In this document: in pieces, positions 42,355 through 51,458 of the stretch
Layout of the letters: each line of letters starts with the position of its first letter
Numbering within the stretch: position 1 is the first letter of the stretch
NCBI RefSeq assembly: GCF_900184895.1
Contig: NZ_FXZK01000004.1
Coordinates: 124,001 to 188,000 of the forward strand
Source: Flavimaricola marinus
GTDB taxonomy: Bacteria > Pseudomonadota > Alphaproteobacteria > Rhodobacterales > Rhodobacteraceae
Direction of reading: 5' to 3'
Length of the DNA: 64,000 nt
Notes under the pieces: model-generated
The model's input: only the letters and a program-made list of their open reading frames with translations
The model's database searches: none
What the model was told of the DNA's origin: nothing
Program-made: the position numbers and the translations under genes

Positions 42355-44007
42355 ATGTTTCTGCTCATCGCTCAGGACGGCCTTACCGCGACAGAAAAGC
42401 GACCCGGAAACGGGCCCGCGCCGATCGCCCCACCGGGGAAATCTCCGCGGGATGGCCAGCGTTTTGCCGAGATCTATTCGTCGAACACTTCGGGCACCGA
42501 TGGCCACCGACAAAGCTCGTCGCCGGCAAAGGATCGGTCCGATCCAGAAGCGGATTCGGCTGACACGGAGCCGACATACGAAGACATAGATGGCGATGCC
42601 ACCGCCGCGATGGATTCGGATCAAGACCTGCCTGATGTAGAGGGAAAGGCTGATGCAGAGCGCATCGGACCGAGAATCGACGGCACCGCCGACGAACCTG
42701 TCCTGACCCGGGCCGATACGACGGAGGTGGACGCGACCTCTCCAATACCGCTGCTATTTGACCATTCGACGCACGAGATGACCAAGATGCTTCGCCGCGG
42801 CGAGCCGGAGGGTGCGGAAGTCGTCGTGCGCGGTGCTGATCAGGATCCGATAGCGAGGGAGCCAGGCACTTTGGTGCGCGCCAGTGATTCGATGCCGCCA
42901 CATGCGACTTCCTTGTCCCGGTCCGATCCGAAAATGGGTGACCCGCCACGTGAAGGTTTCGACAGGTATCAGGCGTTTGATGAGCTGCGGGGCGCGAATC
43001 GGGAATCTCGGAGCGGCCGAGACTTCGACACCCTACCTTCCGTGCAAATGAGCGCCGGATCACAGCCAAAAGACGTGTCCATAGCCGGGATTGATCATCT
43101 GATTTCGGGCGATCCTTCCGCACGACCGTCGAGCGGCGTTGGTGACCTCGCCATTCCGCTCGACGACAGGTGGGACGCGACCCGCATCCCCGATGGTCGA
43201 GCAATGGCTGAGACGACACAGGCAACGGGCGTTGCGGCACTGTCGACGGGGCCGGGCGGGCCGAGCGGAGCGAGTGTCAAATCGCTCTCACCGTCGGAAT
43301 TTGACGAGGAAGGTCGTGGTCTTCGTCCTGATCGGTCGGGACTGACACGGCCCCCGGAGTCTGATCTGTCATCTCGTGAGACGGTATTGGAGAGATCAGC
43401 AATCGATCCGAGAACCCAGGCCCACGGCGCAACCGCTGCTTTCGCAGGACTGGTCAGCGCGAAGCCTCAGACACGGACGCTGAGTGCCTTTGACCCCGTC
43501 GCCGGACTCGAGGCCGAGCAAGACGGTCTCATGGTCGAACTGGATTTCTCGGTTCATGCGCCGGGGGACACGCGAAGCGGTCCCAGCAGTATCGCGGCCG
43601 CAACCCCGGCCTCCGTGGCGCAAAGTGCCTCGGCACAAATTGCGCGGGCGGCCATTCAGGCAAACGGAGCCCGGACGGAACTGATTCTCGACCCGGAAGA
43701 ACTGGGCAAGGTGCGCCTCAATATGGTGAGCGATGACCGGTCGATTACGCTTCATGTGATGGCCGATCGACCCGACACGCTCGACTTGCTGCGCCGAAAT
43801 ATCGAGACGCTGGAACAGGAGTTTCGCGATCTCGGTTTCGAGGACGTGACCTTTGCTTTCGGGGAGCAGGCGCCGCCACAAAGACAAGTAGACCGTCCCC
43901 TCGCCAGATCGGAACAGAGCGGTACCGACAGCGGCGAAATTGATACCGCTACGGTCGAACGGGCCCATCAAGGTGGGCCTGACGGCCACCTTGATATCCG
44001 ACTATAG
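42355..44007 (+). CDS. fliK: Flagellar hook-length control protein FliK
   Basis: This 550-residue protein has a long disordered, acidic and Ser/Asp/Arg-rich N-terminal part (about 1-420). The C-terminal Flg_hook domain (about 435-515) contains ARTELILDPEELGKVRLNMV, the family's key segment LxPExLGxVxV, followed by LHVMADRPDTLDLLRRN. FliK measures hook length and triggers the export switch through FlhB. GGAG precedes the ATG by six bases. flgD follows 13 bases after the stop, which fits the hook-assembly pairing. Confidence 0.9.
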   Translation: MFLLIAQDGLTATEKRPGNGPAPIAPPGKSPRDGQRFAEIYSSNTSGTDGHRQSSSPAKDRSDPEADSADTEPTYEDIDGDATAAMDSDQDLPDVEGKADAERIGPRIDGTADEPVLTRADTTEVDATSPIPLLFDHSTHEMTKMLRRGEPEGAEVVVRGADQDPIAREPGTLVRASDSMPPHATSLSRSDPKMGDPPREGFDRYQAFDELRGANRESRSGRDFDTLPSVQMSAGSQPKDVSIAGIDHLISGDPSARPSSGVGDLAIPLDDRWDATRIPDGRAMAETTQATGVAALSTGPGGPSGASVKSLSPSEFDEEGRGLRPDRSGLTRPPESDLSSRETVLERSAIDPRTQAHGATAAFAGLVSAKPQTRTLSAFDPVAGLEAEQDGLMVELDFSVHAPGDTRSGPSSIAAATPASVAQSASAQIARAAIQANGARTELILDPEELGKVRLNMVSDDRSITLHVMADRPDTLDLLRRNIETLEQEFRDLGFEDVTFAFGEQAPPQRQVDRPLARSEQSGTDSGEIDTATVERAHQGGPDGHLDIRL

Positions 44008-44020
44008 GAAAGAAATTGAT

Positions 44021-44692
44021 ATGGAAACCCAAGCAGTTACCAGTGCGACCACGACAGCGCCCACGTCTTCGACAAGCTCCGCATCCGCGATCAGCTCTGA
44101 CTTCGACACGTTCTTGCAGATGCTGTCTGTCCAGATGCAGAATCAGGATCCTCTCAACCCGATCGAATCTACGGATTTTGCGGTTCAGTTGGCGACCTTC
44201 TCTTCGGTGGAGCAGCAAGTGCTGACCAATGATCTGTTGGTCGCGCTGAGTTCGCAAATTGCCCTGAGCAACGTGGCCGAGATGTCGGCGTGGGTCGGGC
44301 AGGAAGTGCGGGCAGCGATGCCGACCTATTTCGACGGCTCGCCAGTGGACATCGCGCCCAACCCTGCCGCGATTGCCGAAAACGTCGAACTTGTCGTCAG
44401 GGACGAGACCGGAACAGAGGTGCAGCGCTATTCGATTCCGGTTTCAGCCGAGCCGATCCAATGGGAGGGCGTCAATGATCTGGGAGAGCCTTTCCCGCCG
44501 GGCGTCTACAGCTTTGAGGTCGTCAGCTATGCCGGTGGTGAAGTCATCCTGCAGGAGACCGCTGATGTGTATGGCGTCGTCAACGAGGTGATGTCAGAAG
44601 GCGGCGAGATCATCCTCGTGATGGATGGGGATGTCGCTGTCTTGGCAAGCCAGGTTGGTGCATTGCGGGCACCAACCGACTCGCCTAGCTGA
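44021..44692 (+). CDS. flgD: Hook-capping protein FlgD
   Basis: This 223-residue scaffold protein caps the growing hook. The N-terminal region holds the diagnostic FLQMLSVQMQNQDPLNPIESTDFAVQLATFSSVEQQ (key segment QMQNQDPLNP). The C-terminal half is a FlgD Ig-like/tudor region with VNDLGEPFPPGVYSFEV. The start is ATG 44021 after AGGAAAGAAATTGAT; an upstream in-frame extension runs into fliK. Its last eight bases overlap the end of the convergent ubiB gene. Confidence 0.94.
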   Translation: METQAVTSATTTAPTSSTSSASAISSDFDTFLQMLSVQMQNQDPLNPIESTDFAVQLATFSSVEQQVLTNDLLVALSSQIALSNVAEMSAWVGQEVRAAMPTYFDGSPVDIAPNPAAIAENVELVVRDETGTEVQRYSIPVSAEPIQWEGVNDLGEPFPPGVYSFEVVSYAGGEVILQETADVYGVVNEVMSEGGEIILVMDGDVAVLASQVGALRAPTDSPS

Positions 44693-46220
44693 CGATGAAT
44701 GCAACCACGCCGGTAATCGCCAGCGCCACAGCAGCACCAAGGGTCATCCATGCGATGGCCTCTCCTGCCCCCCGAGACTTTGGCGAGGGTGCGGGATTGG
44801 TGGAGCGGATCAGCAGATCTTCGGCCATCTTGGGCAGCCTCGGCCCAAACCGGGCGATGACTTGCGCGGTCTTGGCCAGATCGCGCATCAACGCCTTCGG
44901 TCCGACGTTTTCCTTGATGTAATTTTCGACGACAGGCTGTCCGGACTGCCAGATGTTCATGTGCGGATCCAGGGTGCGGGCGACGCCTTCGACAACGACC
45001 ATCGTCCGCTGAAGCAGGATCAACTCAGTCCGGGTCTCCATGCCAAAGCGCTCTGTGACCTCGAAGAGATATGCCAGAAGCCGCGCCATCGAGATTTGGC
45101 TGGCATCCATGCCGAAGATCGGCTCTCCCACGGCCCGCAATGCCCGCGCGAACTCATCGACATCCCGGTCTGCCGGCACATATCCGGCCTCGAAATGGAC
45201 CTCTGCGACCCGGTTGTAATCCTTGCGGATGAAGCCGAACAGGATCTCGGCGTAAACCCGGCGGGTATACTCGTCGATCCGGCCCATGATCCCGAAGTCA
45301 TAGGCGATCACGTCGCCATTGGCGCCGATCTTGAGGTTTCCCTGGTGCATGTCGCCATGGAAGAAGCCGTCGCGCAGCGCGTGATTTAGGAAAAGCTGCA
45401 GGATTCGCTGAGCCAGTTCCTGACGATTGTGCCCGGCCGTATCGATGGCGGCCACGTCCGCGGCGCCGATGCCTTCCGCCCAGCCCAGCGTCATCACGCG
45501 TTTGCCCGATAGGGGCCATATGACGCGAGGCACGGCGAAACCGGGGTCTTCGGCCGTATTGGCAGCGAATTCAGCGGCGGCGGAGCTTTCGAGGCGCAGG
45601 TCGAGTTCGCCCATCACGACGCCTTCGAAATGCTCGATCACATCCATCGGTCGCAGTCGTCGTGATGCCGGCGACAGAAATTCGATCATCCGGGCGGCGA
45701 AATAGAATGCGTCGATATCCTTGCGGAAGGCCTTCTCGATGCCGGGCCGCAGCACCTTTACGGCGACTTCTTCGCCGGTGTCGGCAATCGTCGCCTTGTG
45801 GACCTGTGCCAGCGACGCTGCTGCGACAGGCTCTGAGAACGACGAAAAGACGGAATCGACCGGCCGCCCGATTTCGCGGGCCACTTCGGCCTTGGCGATC
45901 GCTGTGGGGAACGGCGGTAGCTTGTCTTGCAGAACCTTGAGTTCGGAGGCCATCTGGTCACCGACGACATCGGGCCGAGTGGACAGAATCTGCCCGAATT
46001 TGATGTAGGCCGGGCCCAGCGCGTTCAGCGCACGTGTGGCGGGCGGCATCGACGGATCGCCGCGATAGCCCAGCCAAGTGAACGGCCATGCCAACGTGCG
46101 GGCCGCGATCCGAAGCGTTGGCCCGGCCTCGAATGCATCGAGCACGACGTTCATCGCGCCCGCCCGTTCGAGCGTCGCGCCGGTTCGGACCAGCCGCCAG
46201 ATGTTGTGGGGGCCTCTCAC
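44685..46220 (-). CDS. ubiB: Ubiquinone biosynthesis regulatory kinase-like protein UbiB
   Basis: This 511-residue protein of the UbiB/ABC1 atypical kinase family is needed for ubiquinone synthesis. It has the family's KxGQ motif (AYIKFGQILSTRPDVVG), an ATP-binding region (VAVKVLRPGIEKAFRKDI), the HGDMHQGNLKIG catalytic loop and the YDFGIMGRID motif. The C-terminus ends with a hydrophobic anchor (TLGAAVALAITGVVAFIV). It lies one base after the ubiE stop on the reverse strand and is probably translated from the same message. The alphaproteobacterial ubiE-ubiB pairing supports the call. Confidence 0.93.
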   Translation of the reverse strand: MRGPHNIWRLVRTGATLERAGAMNVVLDAFEAGPTLRIAARTLAWPFTWLGYRGDPSMPPATRALNALGPAYIKFGQILSTRPDVVGDQMASELKVLQDKLPPFPTAIAKAEVAREIGRPVDSVFSSFSEPVAAASLAQVHKATIADTGEEVAVKVLRPGIEKAFRKDIDAFYFAARMIEFLSPASRRLRPMDVIEHFEGVVMGELDLRLESSAAAEFAANTAEDPGFAVPRVIWPLSGKRVMTLGWAEGIGAADVAAIDTAGHNRQELAQRILQLFLNHALRDGFFHGDMHQGNLKIGANGDVIAYDFGIMGRIDEYTRRVYAEILFGFIRKDYNRVAEVHFEAGYVPADRDVDEFARALRAVGEPIFGMDASQISMARLLAYLFEVTERFGMETRTELILLQRTMVVVEGVARTLDPHMNIWQSGQPVVENYIKENVGPKALMRDLAKTAQVIARFGPRLPKMAEDLLIRSTNPAPSPKSRGAGEAIAWMTLGAAVALAITGVVAFIVS

Positions 46221-46221
46221 G

Positions 46222-46974
46222 TCAGAGTTTCCAGCCGGAATGCAGGGCTGCGACGCCCATCGTCAGGTTGCGATACTTGGCGTTGTCGAAACCTGCCTCG
46301 CGGATCATCCCGAGGAAGGTCTCCTGATCGGGGAAGTTGCGGATCGATTCGACGAGGTATTGATAGCTGTCCTTGTCGCCCGCAATGATCTGGCCCATTC
46401 GGGGGATCACGTTGAACGAATAGAGGTCATAGGCCTTTTGCATCATCGGGTTGGGCAGTTGGCTGAACTCCAGCACCATCAACCGGCCGCCCGGCTTCAG
46501 CACACGGTAAGCTTCGGCCAGCGCGTCTTGGGGCCTTGTGACGTTTCGGATGCCGAAGCTGATCGTATAGACGTCGAAGGTGGCGTCCTCGAAGGGCAGG
46601 GCCATCGCGTCCCCAACGACCCAGTCGAGGCTGTCGCTCATCTTTTCGGCCTCGGCCCGCTTGCGGCCCTCGATCAGCATCGGTTCGGTCAGGTCGAGCA
46701 CGGTGGCATGCCCGTGCCCGGCTCGTTTCAGAAAACGGAACGATATGTCGCCGGTGCCGCCTGCCACATCCAGCAGTCGCTGGCCGGCCCGTGGCGCGAG
46801 CCAGTCCATCATCGCATCCTTCCAGATCCGGTGAACTCCACCGGACATGACGTCGTTCATGATGTCGTATTTGCTGGCGACGGAGGAGAAGACACCTTGC
46901 ACCCGCCCTGCCTTGGCATCCTCGCTGATCGTCTCGAAACCGAAATGTGTCGTTTTTTCAGAGTTCTCAGTCAT
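46222..46974 (-). CDS. ubiE: Ubiquinone/menaquinone C-methyltransferase UbiE
   Basis: This 250-residue SAM-dependent methyltransferase carries out the C-methylation step in ubiquinone synthesis. Motifs are [25 protein letters not shown] (key segment YDIMNDVMS), the SAM loop [13 protein letters not shown], and MLDLTEPM-like [12 protein letters not shown], then FGIRNVTRP. The ATG at 46974 fits the conserved start; upstream in-frame codons are not conserved. It is transcribed divergently from mutM. Confidence 0.95.
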   Translation of the reverse strand: MTENSEKTTHFGFETISEDAKAGRVQGVFSSVASKYDIMNDVMSGGVHRIWKDAMMDWLAPRAGQRLLDVAGGTGDISFRFLKRAGHGHATVLDLTEPMLIEGRKRAEAEKMSDSLDWVVGDAMALPFEDATFDVYTISFGIRNVTRPQDALAEAYRVLKPGGRLMVLEFSQLPNPMMQKAYDLYSFNVIPRMGQIIAGDKDSYQYLVESIRNFPDQETFLGMIREAGFDNAKYRNLTMGVAALHSGWKL

Positions 46975-47245
46975 GCCGCCGTCCTCGTTTCTCTCATGCA
47001 GATATAGGACTACGGTCGAAGAAACAAACCAGATCGCGGTGACGCAACAGCGCACCCGATTGTGGGGCGGCCGATCTTGGAAAGACCCCCGGAGTTGCCC
47101 CCGACAAGCGGGCCGGGAGCGACCCGTTGCTCGGCTTCGGCTTGCGCTTGCCCCTTGCATTCGGGTGAAAGAACCGCACTTGTCTTTGGCCAGGAGGCGG
47201 CGGCGAGGCCGCCCCCGACGCAGGTGATACGAGGTGAGGTGCCCG

Positions 47246-48097
47246 ATGCCCGAACTGCCAGAGGTCGAGACCGTCCGACGCGGGCTGGAGCCGGTTTTGA
47301 CGGGCCAGCGCATTTCTGTGGCTCAGGTCAACCGCCCCGATCTGCGGTGGCCGTTCCCGGACCGAATGGCCGATCGCTTGACCGGACAAACTGTTACCGC
47401 GCTGCGCCGCCGCTCGAAATACATCCTTGCCGATCTGAGCAGCGGGGAAACCCTGATCATTCATTTGGGCATGTCTGGCCGGATGCTCATTTCCGGCAGC
47501 CAGCTGGGAACGTTTCATCATGAACACCCGGCCCCGGCCAAGCACGACCACGTTGTCTTTGACATGGCCAACGGGGCAAGGGTCACGTTCAACGACGCCC
47601 GCAGGTTTGGGGCGATGGATATGATCGCGACAGAGGCGGTGGAGGATCATTGGCTGATCCGCGATATCGGGCCGGAGCCCTTGGGCAATGCTTTTGACGG
47701 GGACTATCTGGTCGAGGCATTTCGGGGTCGCAACACGCCGGTCAAGTCGGCCCTGCTGGATCAGCGATTGGTGGCGGGGCTGGGCAATATCTACGTTTGC
47801 GAAGTGCTCTACCGTGCCGGAATTCACCCCAAGCGCAAGGCGGGGCGTATCGCTGCCCCCCGGGTGGCCGGTCTCGTTCCGATTATCCGCGACGTGCTGC
47901 AAGAGGCCATCGAGGCGGGTGGATCGTCTTTGCGCGACTACCGCCAAGCGGACGGCGAACTGGGCTATTTCCAGCATGGTTTCAAGGTCTATGACCGCGA
48001 ATCCCAACCCTGCCAGACCGAAGGATGTGAGGCAGTGATCGGCCGGATCGTGCAGTCCGGCCGCTCGTCCTTCTTCTGCCCAAAGTGTCAAAGATGA
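47246..48097 (+). CDS. mutM: Formamidopyrimidine-DNA glycosylase (Fpg/MutM)
   Basis: This 283-residue repair enzyme removes 8-oxoguanine and formamidopyrimidines. The start [13 protein letters not shown] supplies the catalytic Pro2 and Glu3. The helix-two-turn-helix region has [19 protein letters not shown], and the C-terminal zinc finger has four cysteines (CQTEGCEA, then CPKC near the end). The start is fixed by the obligatory Pro2; an earlier ATG four codons upstream is rejected. A GAGGTGAGG ribosome binding site precedes it. Confidence 0.97.
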   Translation: MPELPEVETVRRGLEPVLTGQRISVAQVNRPDLRWPFPDRMADRLTGQTVTALRRRSKYILADLSSGETLIIHLGMSGRMLISGSQLGTFHHEHPAPAKHDHVVFDMANGARVTFNDARRFGAMDMIATEAVEDHWLIRDIGPEPLGNAFDGDYLVEAFRGRNTPVKSALLDQRLVAGLGNIYVCEVLYRAGIHPKRKAGRIAAPRVAGLVPIIRDVLQEAIEAGGSSLRDYRQADGELGYFQHGFKVYDRESQPCQTEGCEAVIGRIVQSGRSSFFCPKCQR

Positions 48098-48159
48098 CTT
48101 GATCGTGCCTCGGGGTTTGTTAGACCAACAGCAACGGGACACAGCAAAGGGCCTGCCTG

Positions 48160-48936
48160 ATGGCATATGAGACGATTATCGTCGAGATCAGCGACTACGT
48201 CGCGACCATTACCCTTGATCGACCCGACGCGATGAACGCGCTGAATGATCAGATGTTGCGGGAGCTGACGACCGCTGTCGCGGACGCCGATGCCAGCGAC
48301 AAGGTGAGATGCATCATCATCACCGGCTCTGAGAAGGCTTTCGCCGCAGGCGCCGACGTGACCGAGATGGCCGACAAGAGCTTTGTCGAGATGTTCTTTG
48401 CCGACCCGTTCGGCGGCCCTTCGGCCAAGTTGCAGGCATGCCGCAAGCCGATCATCGCCGCGGTGGCCGGGTATGCCCTGGGCGGTGGCTGCGAACTGGC
48501 GATGATCTGCGATTTCATTATCGCCGCCGATACCGCGAAATTCGGCCAGCCCGAGATCAACCTTGGTGTGATCGCCGGGATGGGGGGCACGCAGCGCCTG
48601 ACCCGGTATGTCGGCAAGTCCAAGGCGATGGACATGCACCTGACCGGGCGTTTCATGGACGCCACCGAGGCCGAGCGCAGTGGACTGGTGAGTCGCGTCG
48701 TGCCCGCCAAGAAGCTGATGGAAGAGGCCCGCTCCGCCGCGATCAAGATTACGGAGAAATCCTTGCTGGCGTCGATGGCGGCAAAATCGGCGGTCAATCG
48801 CAGCTACGAGACCACCCTGTCCGAGGGATTGGCCTATGAAAGCAAGGTGTTTCATTCGCTTTTTGCGACCGAAGACCAGAAAGAAGGCATGTCGGCGTTT
48901 CGTGAAAAGCGCGAGGCGCAGTTCCGCGACCGCTAA
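48160..48936 (+). CDS. Enoyl-CoA hydratase
   Basis: This 258-residue crotonase-fold enzyme hydrates trans-2-enoyl-CoA in beta-oxidation. It has the oxyanion-hole motif [13 protein letters not shown] and the [12 protein letters not shown] helix with the first catalytic Glu. The [20 protein letters not shown] segment carries the second catalytic Glu position (FGQPEINLG). Length and motifs match the short-chain enoyl-CoA hydratase of alphaproteobacteria. It may also serve in amino acid or PHA metabolism. It lies 62 bases after mutM with no sign of coupling. Confidence 0.92.
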   Translation: MAYETIIVEISDYVATITLDRPDAMNALNDQMLRELTTAVADADASDKVRCIIITGSEKAFAAGADVTEMADKSFVEMFFADPFGGPSAKLQACRKPIIAAVAGYALGGGCELAMICDFIIAADTAKFGQPEINLGVIAGMGGTQRLTRYVGKSKAMDMHLTGRFMDATEAERSGLVSRVVPAKKLMEEARSAAIKITEKSLLASMAAKSAVNRSYETTLSEGLAYESKVFHSLFATEDQKEGMSAFREKREAQFRDR

Positions 48937-49092
48937 CCAGGCATTTTTTGGTTTCCATTTTGAGCCGGCTGGCCTATAGGCAGCCGATACATGCGCGTGA
49001 TGCCCGCTTAGGCAGGATTTGTCCGGTAACAAACCCGGGCCTTGGGCTTTGTCGCGCTCGACAGACACATATTAAGAAAGCTGAAAGCAGAC

Positions 49093-49356
49093 ATGGCCAA
49101 TTCACCTCAGTCCGAAAAGCGCGCACGCCAGAACGCCAAGCGCTTTGCCGTCAACAAAGCACGTCGTTCGCGTATCCGCACCGAGCTTCGCAAAGTCGAG
49201 GAAGCCATCGCTTCCGGTGACAAGGATGCAGCGACCGCAGCACTCCGCGCCGCACAGCCTGAGCTGATGCGCGGTGTGTCCAAAGGCGTCTATCACAAGA
49301 ACACAGCGGCACGGAAAATGTCGCGCCTGAGCAACCGGGTCAAAGCACTCGGCTGA
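49093..49356 (+). CDS. rpsT: 30S ribosomal protein S20
   Basis: This 87-residue basic helical protein binds 16S rRNA early in 30S assembly. It has the typical [18 protein letters not shown] start (key segment KRARQ) and the [15 protein letters not shown] end ([20 protein letters not shown]). Length is normal. The ATG at 49093 follows a weak AAAGC; an upstream in-frame ATG gives a non-conserved extension. A strong terminator follows 24 bases after the stop, so it is a single-gene unit. Confidence 0.97.
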   Translation: MANSPQSEKRARQNAKRFAVNKARRSRIRTELRKVEEAIASGDKDAATAALRAAQPELMRGVSKGVYHKNTAARKMSRLSNRVKALG

Positions 49357-49380
49357 GCCGAGGCGCAGTCCGATCGAACA

Positions 49381-49409
49381 AAGGGCGCACCAAACGGTGC
49401 GCCCTTTTT
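49381..49409 (+). terminator. Rho-independent terminator of rpsT
   Basis: An 11-base perfect stem, AAGGGCGCACC (49381-49391) and GGTGCGCCCTT (49396-49406), with an AAAC loop, followed by TTT. It starts 24 bases after the rpsT stop. Confidence 0.93.
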
Positions 49410-49997
49410 GCGTTTACTGAGTCGTAACCGGTTGCCCATACAACTGGTATACCTGTCAAGAGACCGAAGGGTCTCCGGCTCTCAAAAAACCGCTATTTTG
49501 ACCTCGGTGCCACAATTGTGCTGCTAAGTCAGCCAAATCTAAAGGTCGCCAGATTCGATTTTGAACTAAGCCAGAGTCAAGTGACTTGTTCTGTTGTGAA
49601 GCCCTCAAACCCCTTGCTACCTTGACCAAGCGATTCACGTCGTTCCTGGGGGAACGGAGAGAAGGTCAGTAATAGCGGTGCGCTACCATGGGCAGATTCT
49701 GTCGATGACTAGTGCTGTGCCGGTGTTACAGACTTGATGGGCGGGAACGACCTGTGCATGCCTGCACTGGCCGAAATCTTGTCTCGATCCGGCTGCATAA
49801 ACTTCGGTTTTTGCAGGTGCTTGTCCTTACCCCAATTGTGCAAAAGATCCGGTCTTTGACCGAGATGATGCCATTGTGTGGCCTCAGTCTTGAAGGATCT
49901 TGATGTGCCATTCGGCACTGCCAGAACACGTGCACCGAAGAGTTTGGTGGGGTGCCTGTGCACCTTGCTCGGAAGAGTGGTCTAAGGGGACGAAATT
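49410..49997 (+). other. Non-coding leader region upstream of dnaA
   Basis: These 588 bases carry no gene I can support. There is a small perfect hairpin GAGACC-GAAG-GGTCTC at 49460-49475 and a second near 49640-49655 (GTTCCTGGGGGAAC). TGTGCA occurs at 49753, 49837 and 49957; TGTGCAAAA at 49837 matches the DnaA box TGTGNATAA in eight of nine positions. No canonical DnaA box cluster is visible, so I do not call an origin. The region probably holds the dnaA promoter and its regulatory sites. Confidence 0.5.
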
Positions 49998-51350
49998 TTG
50001 GACGGGTCAAAACAGCAAATGACGGACGCAACGTGGGAAGGCGTCCAAACTTCGCTCAAAGCAGCCGTTGGGGCAAACAACTATACCAATTGGATCGAGC
50101 CTTTGGTTTTTGGCGGATTCGATAACGGCGTTGTGACCTTCAATGTGCCGACCGGGTTCATCGGCAACTATGTCTTGCAGAACTTCGGCGATCTTATACT
50201 GCATCACCTCAAGCGCACCGGACAGCCGGTCCAGCGGCTTGATTTTGCGATCGTAGGTCAGCCCGCCCGCGAGCCCGTCGCCCCCGCGGCGGTAACGGTC
50301 AATCCGGCCGAGCAGGGCGCCGGCCTTGATGCGCGCTTCACCTTTGACCGCTTTGTCGTCGGCAAGCCGAACGAATTGGCCCATGCCGCCGCACGTCGTG
50401 TCGCCGAGGGCGGTCCGGTCAGCTTCAATCCGCTGTTCCTCTATGGTGGAGTCGGCTTGGGCAAGACCCACCTCATGCATGCTATTGCCCACGAATTGCG
50501 TGCAAAACAGCCCGAATTGACCGTTCTCTACCTGTCGGCCGAGCAATTCATGTATCGCTTCATCACCGCGCTTCGCGAAAAGCGGATGATGGATTTCAAG
50601 CAGATGTTCCGCTCTGTCGATGTGCTGATGGTGGACGATGTGCAGTTCATGGCCGGCAAGGATTCCACGCAAGAGGAGTTCTTTCACACGTTCAACGCGC
50701 TGGTGGACGGCCAGAAGCAGATCATCATTTCCGCCGACCGTGCCCCGGGCGAGATCAAGGACCTGGAGGATCGTATCAAGTCGCGCCTGCAATGCGGCCT
50801 CGTCGTCGACCTGCACCCGACCGACTACGAGCTGCGGCTGAGCATTCTGCAATCCAAGGAGCAGTACTACCGCGGCCAGTATCCCGGGCTCGTCATCCGC
50901 GACGGCGTTCTGGAATTTCTCGCCCACCGCATCTCGACCAATGTGCGGGTGCTCGAGGGCGCTCTGACCCGCCTGTTTGCCTTTGCCAGCCTCGTCGGCC
51001 GTGAGATCGATCTGGAACTCGCGCAGGACTGCCTGTCCGACGTGATCAAGTCGAGCGACCGCAAGATCACCATCGAGGAGATCCAGCGCAAGGTCAGCGA
51101 CCACTACAACATCCGCCTGTCCGATCTGGTCGGGCCAAAGCGGCTGCGGGTCTATGCCCGGCCGCGGCAGATCGCGATGTTCCTGTCGAAGCAGCATACC
51201 AATCGGTCATTGCCCGAAATCGGACGTCGCTTTGGAGGCCGTGATCATACCACGATCATGCATGGTGTCCGTCGGATCGAAGAGCTGATCGCCACGGACA
51301 GCCAGATCGCGGACGACGTTGAAATGCTGCGTCGCGCTCTAGAGGCTTGA
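49998..51350 (+). CDS. dnaA: Chromosomal replication initiator DnaA
   Basis: This 450-residue AAA+ initiator binds DnaA boxes and opens the origin. It has the domain I helix (WEGVQTSLKAAVG...NYTNWIEPL) and the Walker A GGVGLGKTHLMHA around residue 155. The Walker B follows as VLMVDDVQFMAGK. Domain IV carries the signature KQHTNRSLPEIGRRFGGRDHTTIMHG (key segment GRRFGGRDHTTIMHG). The start is TTG 49998, seven bases after AAGGGGA; the alternative ATG 50019 has no ribosome binding site. dnaN and recF follow in the order usual for bacteria. Confidence 0.95.
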   Translation: MDGSKQQMTDATWEGVQTSLKAAVGANNYTNWIEPLVFGGFDNGVVTFNVPTGFIGNYVLQNFGDLILHHLKRTGQPVQRLDFAIVGQPAREPVAPAAVTVNPAEQGAGLDARFTFDRFVVGKPNELAHAAARRVAEGGPVSFNPLFLYGGVGLGKTHLMHAIAHELRAKQPELTVLYLSAEQFMYRFITALREKRMMDFKQMFRSVDVLMVDDVQFMAGKDSTQEEFFHTFNALVDGQKQIIISADRAPGEIKDLEDRIKSRLQCGLVVDLHPTDYELRLSILQSKEQYYRGQYPGLVIRDGVLEFLAHRISTNVRVLEGALTRLFAFASLVGREIDLELAQDCLSDVIKSSDRKITIEEIQRKVSDHYNIRLSDLVGPKRLRVYARPRQIAMFLSKQHTNRSLPEIGRRFGGRDHTTIMHGVRRIEELIATDSQIADDVEMLRRALEA

Positions 51351-51395
51351 CCACAAGAGCGCAGTCGCAAAGAATCGCACTAAACCTCTTGAGAA

Positions 51396-51424
51396 GGAGG
51401 GGAAAACCGGTAGTTTTCCCCTCC
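51396..51424. other. Strong hairpin between dnaA and dnaN
   Basis: A perfect 12-base stem, GGAGGGGAAAAC (51396-51407) and GTTTTCCCCTCC (51413-51424), with a five-base CGGTA loop, 46 bases after the dnaA stop and 34 bases before dnaN. No T tract follows, so it may process or stabilise mRNA instead of ending transcription. Confidence 0.6.
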
Positions 51425-51458
51425 CGGACTCTTGGTTCGGCAAAACGGAGCGACGAAC

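Noticed and set aside
49410-49997. Chromosomal origin of replication upstream of dnaA
   Set aside because: Only one near match to a DnaA box and no AT-rich unwinding element were seen. Proximity to dnaA alone is not enough in alphaproteobacteria, where the origin can be distant.
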